From assembly GCA_965225735.1 (NCBI GenBank), contig CBDDBN010000025.1:124001-188000 (forward strand): a stretch of DNA of 64,000 bases. Direction: 5' to 3'. Positions 18,333 to 25,859 of the stretch are shown piece after piece. Below the pieces are notes generated by a model that saw only the letters and a program-made list of their open reading frames with translations, had not been told where the DNA came from and did no database searches. The DNA comes from Denitrobaculum sp965225735. Its GTDB lineage: Bacteria; Pseudomonadota; Alphaproteobacteria; Kiloniellales; Kiloniellaceae. The first letter of the stretch is position 1. The number at the start of each line of letters is the position of its first letter. The translations under genes were made by a program, and so were the position numbers.

Positions 18333-19543
18333 ACGCCCCGACTATCGTCAGAAATATCCCGACCATTGACTCTGTCATCAGCAAAACAGGTACGGAACGG
18401 ACCATCGCCTGCCTGGACGCCTTGGTGGGTTTCGATACCACCAGCCGGGATTCGAACCTCGCCCTGATCGAGTGGGTCGAAGCCTACCTTGCTGCTTTCG
18501 ACATTAAATCGGAACGGGTCTACGACGAGAGCGGTCAGAAAGCGAACCTCTGGGCTAGCATCGGTCCAGCCTCCGACGGCGGGATTATCCTGTCGGGACA
18601 TACCGACGTGGTGCCGGTGGATGGCCAGGACTGGGACAGCGATCCCTTCGTCCTGACGCCAAAGGAAGACAAGCTCTACGGACGCGGCACCAGCGACATG
18701 AAAGGCTTCGTCGCCGCCGTGCTCGCCAAAGTCCCTGAATTGGCGGCGGCCAATCTCACACGGCCGGTACATCTCGCCTTTTCCTATGACGAAGAAGTCG
18801 GCTGCCTCGGTGTCCGGCGTCTGATCGCAGAGGTCATCGACGAAGGGTCAAGACCCGCCGCCTGTATTGTCGGCGAGCCGACCGGCATGGAAGTGGTCGT
18901 GGCTCACAAAACCAAACGCTCGCTCAGCGTCACCGTGAACGGCAAGTCTGCGCACTCTTCGCTCGCCCCCCAGGCGGTGAATGCGGTCGAATATGCCGCC
19001 CGCCTTGTGGTCTTCATCCGCGATATCGGTGAACGCCTGAAGCGTGAAGGCCCGCTGGACGAGGATTTCGACGTACCCCACACAACGGCACATACCGGCA
19101 TCATCAGTGGCGGGACACAGTTGAACATTGTGCCGGAACTCTGCAGCTTCGATTTCGAATTCCGCGCTCTGCCGACCGTGGATGTCGATGCTCTGGTGGA
19201 TGAAGTTAAGGCTTACGCCTCCGATGTTCTCGAACCGGAAATGCAGGCCATCGCGACGGAAACATCAATCGAGTTTGAGGCTCTTTCCGGCATTCCTGGT
19301 CTGGATACGCCGCCAGACGCTGACCTGATCGGCCTGGTAAAGTCGCTGGCCGGGAAAAATCATCATACCAAGGTCGCCTACGGCACCGAAGCGGGCCTGT
19401 TTTCACTGGCGGAAATCCCGACGGCGGTTTGCGGGCCGGGGCATATTGCCCAAGCGCACAAGCCCAATGAATTTGTCGAGGTCTCGCAGCTGGCCGCCTG
19501 CGACGCTTTCCTCGAAAGGCTGATCAAGGCCTGTTCCGAGTAA
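18329..19543 (+). CDS. M20-family deacylase, acetylornithine deacetylase (ArgE)-like
   Basis: This 404-residue cytoplasmic metallopeptidase has the M20 zinc site complete: LSGHTDVVPVDG supplies the first His and the neighbouring Asp, GRGTSDMKGF the bridging Asp, and DEEVGCLGVR the catalytic Glu pair. VGEPTGM and HSSLAPQAVNAVEYA belong to the dimerisation domain. The closest family is ArgE (N-acetylornithine to ornithine and acetate). Its position after a LysR gene and opposite a peptide importer suggests a catabolic N-acyl amino acid deacylase instead. The start is the ATG overlapping the LysR stop; an upstream TTG at 18317 is less likely. Confidence 0.9.
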   Translation: MNAPTIVRNIPTIDSVISKTGTERTIACLDALVGFDTTSRDSNLALIEWVEAYLAAFDIKSERVYDESGQKANLWASIGPASDGGIILSGHTDVVPVDGQDWDSDPFVLTPKEDKLYGRGTSDMKGFVAAVLAKVPELAAANLTRPVHLAFSYDEEVGCLGVRRLIAEVIDEGSRPAACIVGEPTGMEVVVAHKTKRSLSVTVNGKSAHSSLAPQAVNAVEYAARLVVFIRDIGERLKREGPLDEDFDVPHTTAHTGIISGGTQLNIVPELCSFDFEFRALPTVDVDALVDEVKAYASDVLEPEMQAIATETSIEFEALSGIPGLDTPPDADLIGLVKSLAGKNHHTKVAYGTEAGLFSLAEIPTAVCGPGHIAQAHKPNEFVEVSQLAACDAFLERLIKACSE

Positions 19544-19605
19544 CCGCGGCTTTCGCTGCAACTCCAACCTCATTTAATGAAAAAAGCTCAATCCAGGAGA
19601 ACCCC

Positions 19606-20586
19606 ATGTCCGCATCCCCGAGCGCCGGCGACATCAAGATTCCAAACGAATACCCGGTCGAGCTGACGGCGCCGGACATCACGCCCTACGCGGCAGGGAA
19701 CAGCGGCTTTCCCTATATCTGGTCCTTCGACAGCGGGACACCTGGACCGCACGTCATGATCTCCGCCCTCGTGCACGGCAACGAGATCTGCGGCGCGATC
19801 GCCCTCGACTGGCTGCTGCGCGAGGAGGTCCGCCCAGTAAAGGGATGCTTGTCGCTGGGCTTCATCAACATCGATGCCTATAGCCGCTTCGACCCGGATG
19901 ATCCCAACGCCACCCGCTGGGCCGACGAGGACTTCAATCGGCTGTGGTCCGACCCCGTTTTGACCGGAGACCGGGACAGCAGCGAGCTGCGCCGGGCCAG
20001 GGAGATTCGCCCCTTCATGGATTCGGTCGATACCCTGCTCGACATCCACTCCATGCAACGGCCCAGCCCGCCTTTCATGATGGCCGGCATGCGCGCCAAG
20101 GGCCGGGAACTTGCAAGTCAGGTCGGTGTGCCGGAAATCGTCATCAGCGACCAGGGGCACAAGGCCGGCGTTCGGATGCGCGACTACGCCGGCTTCTCCG
20201 ATCCCGACAGTCCCAAGAACGCGGTCCTGATCGAGTGCGGCCAGCATTGGGAGAAAGCGGCCGGCGACCTCGCCATCGAAGCCAGCCTGCGTATGCTGCG
20301 CAGCCAGGGAACGATCGACGAAAACTTCGGCGGCGACATCGCTCGCGGTGCGCCGCCCGCGCAGACCTTCGTGGAAGTAACCGAAGCCGTGACGGTCAAG
20401 AGCGAACAGGATTTCACCTTCGCCCGCCCCTTCACCGGCGGCGAGATTATCCCCGAAAAGGGCACCGTGCTGGCCCATGACGGTGGCGAAGAGATCCTCA
20501 CGCCCTACGATAACTGCTTCCTGGTCATGCCTTCGATGCGGCTCTGGCGGGGTCAGACGGCAGTCCGCCTTGGTCGGATCATCTGA
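19606..20586 (+). CDS. Succinylglutamate desuccinylase/aspartoacylase-family hydrolase
   Basis: This 326-residue member of the AstE/AspA group of M14-like carboxypeptidases removes acyl groups from N-acyl amino acids. The zinc ligands are visible: HGNEICG supplies His57 and Glu60, and DIHSMQ supplies His148. Substrate-contact arginines are plausible in DPNATRW and DFNRLW, and VLIECGQHW probably carries the catalytic Glu. It follows the M20 gene by 62 bp with an AGGAGAA ribosome site. A second deacylase in one operon suggests two different N-acyl substrates or a two-step degradation. Confidence 0.87.
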   Translation: MSASPSAGDIKIPNEYPVELTAPDITPYAAGNSGFPYIWSFDSGTPGPHVMISALVHGNEICGAIALDWLLREEVRPVKGCLSLGFINIDAYSRFDPDDPNATRWADEDFNRLWSDPVLTGDRDSSELRRAREIRPFMDSVDTLLDIHSMQRPSPPFMMAGMRAKGRELASQVGVPEIVISDQGHKAGVRMRDYAGFSDPDSPKNAVLIECGQHWEKAAGDLAIEASLRMLRSQGTIDENFGGDIARGAPPAQTFVEVTEAVTVKSEQDFTFARPFTGGEIIPEKGTVLAHDGGEEILTPYDNCFLVMPSMRLWRGQTAVRLGRII

Positions 20587-20701
20587 ACGACAGCGAGCAA
20601 GCCGCGCGCGCAGATGTGATGAGCCGTCTGTTGGCGGCACGAATGCACGCATTGTAGGCTGAACGACGCAATCTTCCGTAGCTTCCCACTCAGGATCCAA
20701 C

Positions 20702-21847
20702 ATGCCGCTCTTTACGCCCTTTACCTTGCGCGAAGTGACCTTTCCGAACCGCATCGCCGTCTCCCCCATGAGCCAGTATCTTTCCAAAGACGGCTATGTG
20801 AACGACTGGCACCTGGTGCATCTCGGACGCTTCGCCCTGGGCGGCGCCGGCCTGGTCTTTACCGAGGCGACGGCGGTCGAGGATCGCGGGCGGCGGACTC
20901 ATGGCGACCTGGGGCTTTGGGAGGACGGCCAGATTGAGGGCATGGCGCGCATCGCCCGCTTCCTGAAAGAACAAGGCGCGGTTGCCGGTGTACAACTTGG
21001 ACATGCCGGCCGCAAAGCAAGCGAGCGGCGCCCCTGGCATGGGGAAACCCCGGTCGACGCGGAAGATGTCGAGCTCCGCGGCGAAGCGCCCTGGCAGATG
21101 ATCTCTCCCTCGCCAATTCCTTACGGCGAGGTCTGGCCCGCCCCTAACGAAATGACCCAAGCCGACATCGACGATGTCCTGCAGGCCTTCCGGGACAGCG
21201 CGCGGCGGGTCGACGCCGCCGGCTATGACGTGATCGAGGTCTATGCGGCGCACGGCTTTCTGGTGCATCAGTTTTACTCGCCGGTCAGCAACAACCGCAC
21301 CGATGCCTACGGCGGCGATCGCGAGAGCCGCATGCGCTTCGCGTTCGAAGTCGCACGTGCAATCCGAGAGACCTGGCCTCAGGAAAAGCCGCTGTTCTTC
21401 CGCCTATCGGCCACAGACTGGGTCGACGGTGGTTGGGAATCCGAAGACACGGTCGCCCTCGCCAAAGGTCTCAAGGACAATGGCGTGGATCTGATCGACT
21501 GTTCCACCGGTGGCATCGGCGCCGGATACGACGAACGCTTCAAGCCACGCCGTATGGCTTTGGCACAGGGATTCCAGCTTCCCTTTGCGGAGCATCTGAA
21601 GAACGAAGCCGACATCGCGGCAATGGGTGTCGGCTTTCTCTGGGATCCGGAAGTGGCGCAGGCGGCAGTCGCCGAAGGCAAGGTCGACATGGTCGCTCTT
21701 GCACGCGAGCTACTGGATAATCCGAACTGGTCCCTTCATGCTGCCCGCAAGCTCGGCGAAGACAAGGACTACAGCTTCTGGAAACCTCAGTTCGGCTGGT
21801 GGCTGAACAAGCGCCAACGGATCATGGACAAGCTTAACTTGCGCTGA
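20702..21847 (+). CDS. NADH:flavin oxidoreductase, Old Yellow Enzyme (YqjM-like class)
   Basis: This 381-residue FMN enzyme has a TIM-barrel fold and reduces activated C=C bonds. Family blocks are PLFTPFTLREVTFPNR, HLGRFALGGAGLVFTEATAV, VQLGHAGRKA and HGFLVHQFYSPVSNNRTDAY followed by GG. Compared with YqjM, the redox-tuning Cys of the SPMCxY segment is replaced by Ser (SPMSQY). It is 116 bp after the AstE-like gene on the same strand, so it is likely in the same transcription unit. It may reduce an unsaturated side product of the N-acyl compound; that is inference. Confidence 0.92.
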   Translation: MPLFTPFTLREVTFPNRIAVSPMSQYLSKDGYVNDWHLVHLGRFALGGAGLVFTEATAVEDRGRRTHGDLGLWEDGQIEGMARIARFLKEQGAVAGVQLGHAGRKASERRPWHGETPVDAEDVELRGEAPWQMISPSPIPYGEVWPAPNEMTQADIDDVLQAFRDSARRVDAAGYDVIEVYAAHGFLVHQFYSPVSNNRTDAYGGDRESRMRFAFEVARAIRETWPQEKPLFFRLSATDWVDGGWESEDTVALAKGLKDNGVDLIDCSTGGIGAGYDERFKPRRMALAQGFQLPFAEHLKNEADIAAMGVGFLWDPEVAQAAVAEGKVDMVALARELLDNPNWSLHAARKLGEDKDYSFWKPQFGWWLNKRQRIMDKLNLR

Positions 21848-22263
21848 CAACAGATCTTATCAAGACAAACGCGCAATTAATATTTGTGTCATTGAGCGCA
21901 CATCTTGATAAACCACGACAACAAGCCGCATTCAACACGCTTCTCAACCTGAAGCGTGGACATCAAGCACGTCTGCTAAGTGCCTAAAAATAATCCAATC
22001 TGCTGTTCGCTTATAGGAAGAGTCTCCGTCTCGCCGGGATCTCACCCTGTGAACCGACAAGCACCTCTCGAGTCAAAAAACCTTTATCCAACATAGATTT
22101 AGCCGTCCACGAACAATGCGTTTCTGTGGCATGGCGGGACCGGAAAATGACATTTCCTTAGCCCGGCCATGCCCAATTGCTGCCGCATTTCAGACGATAC
22201 TCGGCCCTGCCCATTTCTTGGGCATCTACACTATTCCCCAATATAAAAGGAAGTATAGATACA
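21848..22263. other. Intergenic region between OYE gene and CAP-domain gene
   Basis: About 415 bp. At its left end are inverted repeat arms TTATCAAGA (21857-21865) and TCTTGATAA (21903-21911), followed by an AT-rich stretch that should contain the CAP-gene promoter. The CAP frame is open back to 22177, but that part lacks coding character. No other gene was seen. Confidence 0.5.
21857..21911. repeat. Inverted repeat after the OYE gene
   Basis: TTATCAAGA and TCTTGATAA are perfect 9-bp arms 37 bases apart. Nested inside, GCGCAAT and ATTGAGCGC can extend pairing with a two-base bulge. It begins 10 bp after the OYE stop codon. No T-run follows, so it may be a processing hairpin or a protein site rather than an intrinsic terminator. 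Confidence 0.5.
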
Positions 22264-23916
22264 ATGGCCACACCCACAGCCTTTGAACAATACATGCTCG
22301 AGCTGGTCAATCAGGCACGTGCCGATCCGGGACAAGCCGCCGAGACTTACGGTTTTAGTCTCGGCAACATTCCCGATGCGCCGCTTGAGCCACTTGCCAT
22401 GAACGAGGACCTGCTGGAAGCCGCCCGCGGGCACTCGGAGTGGATGGAGAACACCGACACCTTCTCTCATACCGGTGCCGGCGGATCGAGCCCAACCGAC
22501 CGGGCCCAGGCCGCCGGATGGGACGGCGGCGGCGTTGGCGAGAACATCGCCGGCTGGTTCTCCTTGGGAAACAACAACATCAATCAGCAGGACGTCGTGG
22601 AAGAACGGCATGGCGCCTTGTTGCGTTCGCCCGGCCACCTGGCCAACATCATGAACGCGAACTGGAGCGAAGCCGGGATCGGCGGTGCGACCGGCGACTG
22701 GCAGCAGTACAGCGATGCCTTTCTTTACACGCAGGCCTTTTCCGACGACGGCAAGAGCTTTCTGACCGGCGTGGCCTTCGACGACGGCGATGGCGACAAC
22801 TTCTATGACGTGGGCGAAGGCCTGGGCGGTGTCGACATCGAGATCATCGACTCTGAGGGCAACAGCGTCGATACCTCGACCTGGGAAGCCGGCGGCTATC
22901 AGATTGCCCTGGAAGATGGCGACTACACTGTCCGCTTCTCCGGCGAAGGCATTAACGGCGTCGTCGAGAAACAGGTAACGATCGCCGGCGGGAATGTGAA
23001 GGTCGACATCAATACCGACCTGGAATCGCCGGTTGTCGTTGGCGAAAATCCGGATGGCGAGACTCCTGGCATGGATGAGCCGGACACGGAGGAACCCACG
23101 GCCGAAGATCCGGATGCTGAAGAGCCTACAGCGGAAGACCCGGATACGGACGAGCCCACTGCCGAGGATCCGGATATGGATGAGCCGACGGCAGAGGATC
23201 CGGACAGCGACGAACCTACTGCTGAAGATCCCGACATGGACGAACCGACGGCAGAGGACCCGGATACGGATGAGCCCACTGCTGAGGATCCCGATGTGGA
23301 CGAGCCGACGGCGGAAGATCCGGATAGCGACGAACCCACCGCCGAAGACCCCGACACGGACGAACCGACAGCAGAGGATCCGGATACGGATGAGCCCACA
23401 GCTGAGGATCCCGACGTAGACGAGCCGACGGTAGAGGATCCGGATGCGGACGAGCCGACGGCGGAGGACCCGGATACCGACGATCCGGATTCAGAAGAGC
23501 CGGATATGCCCGATCTCGCCGCCGGTCCTTCGGTCATGAACGGCACCGATGGCGACGACGTCTTTATGGATATGGACAACGACCAGATTATCCTGGGCGC
23601 CGATGGCAACGACCGCTTCGAAAGCGAAAGCAACTTCGAAGACTACAACTTCATGCTTCTGCCGAACAACGGCGTGCTGCTACTGGGTGCCGATTCCACC
23701 AAGGTCTTGTTCGATGTCGAGACCATCGAGTTCGCGGATCTTTCGATCGAATTCAAATCGGAAGAACCGTCCGATGCGCCGGACGACAGCGACGATACGC
23801 CTGACACCACCAACGAGATGCCGGGAGATCAGACTCCGGTCGCCGAAAACGACGACACGGAACAGCCGGGCAGCTTCGGGGGGTGCTGCTGCAACGACGA
23901 TCTGATGGTTGCCTGA
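22264..23916 (+). CDS. CAP-domain (SCP/PR-1-like) protein with acidic repeats, predicted type I secretion substrate
   Basis: This is a 550-residue acidic protein. A CAP domain lies at about residues 5-155: LLEAARGHSEWM, FSHTGAGGSSPTDRAQAAGW, GENIAGW and HLANIMNANWSEAGIG contain the expected His/Glu cavity residues. A Gly/Asp-rich beta domain follows at about 165-260 (FDDGDGDNFYDVGEGLGGVD). Thirteen exact-length repeats, x-D/E-EPTAEDPD, run from residue 275 to 404. A final domain begins MNGTDGDDVFMDMDND, RTX-like in its Gly-Asp content. There is no N-terminal signal peptide. The C-terminus GGCCCNDDLMVA ends in an acidic residue plus four hydrophobics, the export motif of PrtD-type substrates. 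The PrtD/HlyD genes follow directly. Confidence 0.85.
   Translation: MATPTAFEQYMLELVNQARADPGQAAETYGFSLGNIPDAPLEPLAMNEDLLEAARGHSEWMENTDTFSHTGAGGSSPTDRAQAAGWDGGGVGENIAGWFSLGNNNINQQDVVEERHGALLRSPGHLANIMNANWSEAGIGGATGDWQQYSDAFLYTQAFSDDGKSFLTGVAFDDGDGDNFYDVGEGLGGVDIEIIDSEGNSVDTSTWEAGGYQIALEDGDYTVRFSGEGINGVVEKQVTIAGGNVKVDINTDLESPVVVGENPDGETPGMDEPDTEEPTAEDPDAEEPTAEDPDTDEPTAEDPDMDEPTAEDPDSDEPTAEDPDMDEPTAEDPDTDEPTAEDPDVDEPTAEDPDSDEPTAEDPDTDEPTAEDPDTDEPTAEDPDVDEPTVEDPDADEPTAEDPDTDDPDSEEPDMPDLAAGPSVMNGTDGDDVFMDMDNDQIILGADGNDRFESESNFEDYNFMLLPNNGVLLLGADSTKVLFDVETIEFADLSIEFKSEEPSDAPDDSDDTPDTTNEMPGDQTPVAENDDTEQPGSFGGCCCNDDLMVA
23086..23475 (+). repeat. Thirteen in-frame 30-bp repeats encoding x-D-EPTAEDPD
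   Basis: Every unit is exactly 30 bp and encodes a ten-residue unit of the form T/A/M/S/V-(D/E)-E-P-T-A-E-D-P-D. Only position 1, one D/E choice and a single A-to-V change vary in protein. The DNA varies more, mostly at synonymous third positions (GCC, GCG, GCA, GCT for Ala; GAT or GAC for Asp). The peptide is therefore conserved while the DNA has drifted. Confidence 0.95.
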
Positions 23917-23963
23917 CCCCAACAGTATCGTCGTTCCTATCTGCGCCCCGCCGCAGATAGCGC

Positions 23964-23988
23964 GGTGGCCGGGGGTAACCCGGCCACC
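23964..23988 (+). promoter_or_regulatory. Hairpin between the secreted substrate gene and its exporter gene
   Basis: GGTGGCCGGG (23964-23973) and CCCGGCCACC (23979-23988) form a perfect 10-bp stem with a five-base loop. It is about 48 bp after the substrate stop and 35 bp before the ABC gene. The following bases (GTTGGCTTT) are only weakly T-rich. Partial terminators of this kind between substrate and exporter are known in haemolysin-type operons, where they make substrate exceed transporter. Confidence 0.7.
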
Positions 23989-24022
23989 GTTGGCTTTACG
24001 CACTTCGGAGATGTGATTTCGC

Positions 24023-25859
24023 ATGCATGCTCAAGAGACCAAGGCTCATACCAAGCCCGGCCATGACAATCCGCAGGACTTAACCAGCGACCGCAATCTG
24101 ATCCGCGCCGCCCTGCGCAACTGCCGCGCGGCCTTTATCGGGATCGGAATCTTCAGCTGCATCATCAATCTGCTGATGCTGACCGGCCCGCTCTTCATGA
24201 TGCAGGTCTACGATAGGGTGCTCACCAGCGGCAGCCTCCCGACACTGGCCGCTCTTCTGATTCTCGTCACCCTGCTCTACTTCTTCTTCAGTCTCTTCGA
24301 ACTGCTTCGTTCACGCATCCTGATCCGGGTCGGCCGCAGGTTGGACGAACAGCTTTCGCCATCTGTCTTTCAGGCCGTACTCGCCCTACCGCTGCGTCAG
24401 GGAAAGGCCGGAGAGTCCGCGGCGCCCGTTCGCGATATGGACAGTCTGCGCCAGTTTCTCTCAAGTCAGGGACCGCTGGCCATTTTCGACATGCCGTGGA
24501 TCCCGCTCTATCTCGGGGTGATCTTCCTGTTCCATCCCTTCCTGGGCCTGGTTGCAACAGCCGGCGCCATCTTGCTGTTCCTGCTCGCCATCATGAGTGA
24601 GATCGTGAACCGCAAACCCTTGCGCCAGGCGACCAGCCTCGCCAACAGGCGTAACGCGATTGCCGCAAGCTGCCGCCGCAACAGCGAAGCTGTTCACGCC
24701 ATGGGCATGAATGTGCAACTCAGCCGTATCTGGGGTGGCCTCAACGACCGCTACCTGAACCTCCATAGCAAGGCGGGCGACCGAGCCAGTTTGCTGTCTG
24801 CAAGTACGCGGGCCATCCGATTGCTGATGCAGTCGGTCATTCTCGCCGCCGGCGCTTGGCTCGCGGTTAAGCAGGAGGTCTCGCCGGGCACCATCATCGC
24901 CGGCTCGATCATCATGTCGCGCGCTCTCGCGCCAATTGAGTTGGCGGTCCGCCACACTGGCGCGGCTTCATCGCCGCGAGACAGAGCGCCAAACGCTTGA
25001 AAACAACACTCGCCCATCAGGGGACCAGTTGCAAAAAACCGACCTGCCCCCGCCCCAAACGGTCGCTTGAGCTCAGTAGCGTGACCGTTTGTGCCGCCGG
25101 GCAGTTCCAAGAACCGCCGTCGAACGTATCTCCCTGTCGCTCAGAGCAGGTGAAGGTCTCGGCATTATTGGCCCGAGCGCCAGCGGGAAATCCACGCTCG
25201 CCCGCAGCATCGTGGGGGTCTGGCCCATGATCTTCGGCAAAGTTTGTCTGGACGGGGCAGCGCTGGACCAATGGGACCCCGCCAAGCTGGGCCGGCATGT
25301 GGGTTACCTGCCGCAAGCCGTCGAGCTCTTCGAGGGAACGGTCGCGGAGAACATCGCGCGCTTCGATCCCGCACGCAGTTCCGAACAGATCATCCGGGCC
25401 GCCGAGTTGGCGGGAATCCATGAGATGATCCTCAAATTATCGGACGGCTACGACACCAATATCGGCGACGGTGGTTCGGTGCTTTCTGCTGGGCAACGCC
25501 AGCGAGTTGGATTGGCGCGGGCGCTCTACGGCCTGCCTTTCCTGATCGTGCTCGACGAGCCCAACGCCAATCTCGATGCCGAAGGCGAGATGGCGCTCAC
25601 CGAAGCTATCACATCTATGCGCGAGTATGGCTCAATCGTCATCGTCGTGGCACACCGCCCCAGTGCCATCGCCGCCGTCGATCACCTGCTGATCTTGAAA
25701 GACGGCCGCCAACAAGCCTTTGGCCGCAAGGAGGAAATCATGCGCCAGACGGCGGCCATCGCGAACAAATCGGACAGCAAACCTGCCTCAGCTCGACGCC
25801 CGGCCGGACAGACGTCAAAACAAAAGGGAGCAATGAACGTTGTCTCAGACCCTGCTTGA
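24023..25859 (+). pseudogene. Type I secretion ABC exporter (PrtD-like), read with two frameshifts
   Basis: The N-terminal half (24023 to about 24955) is a normal PrtD-type membrane domain: FMMQVYDRVLTSGSLPTL, LLYFFFSLFELLRSR, FDMPWIPLYLGVIFLFHPFL and LAPIELAVRH. The reading frame then changes twice. HWRGFIAARQSAKRL and PRPKRSLELSSVTVCAAG are in a second frame, and from about 25110 the ATPase domain (VERISLSLRAGEGLGII) is in a third. The ATPase motifs are intact: GPSASGKST, LSAGQRQRVGLARAL and LIVLDEPNANLD. The breaks are at about 24952-24958 (CCACACTGG) and 25098-25115. Everything outside them is well conserved, so this is either a recently broken gene or a sequence error; as read, no complete exporter can be made. 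Confidence 0.8.

Noticed and set aside
23086..23475. Regular 30-bp spacing suggesting a CRISPR-like or satellite array
   Set aside because: The units are adjacent without spacers and in frame, and they encode a decapeptide inside the CAP gene. They are coding repeats, not a CRISPR array.
22923..23633. A 236-codon minus-strand frame rich in SSAVGSSVSG
   Set aside because: It is the antisense reading of the acidic repeats and has no ribosome site or domain.
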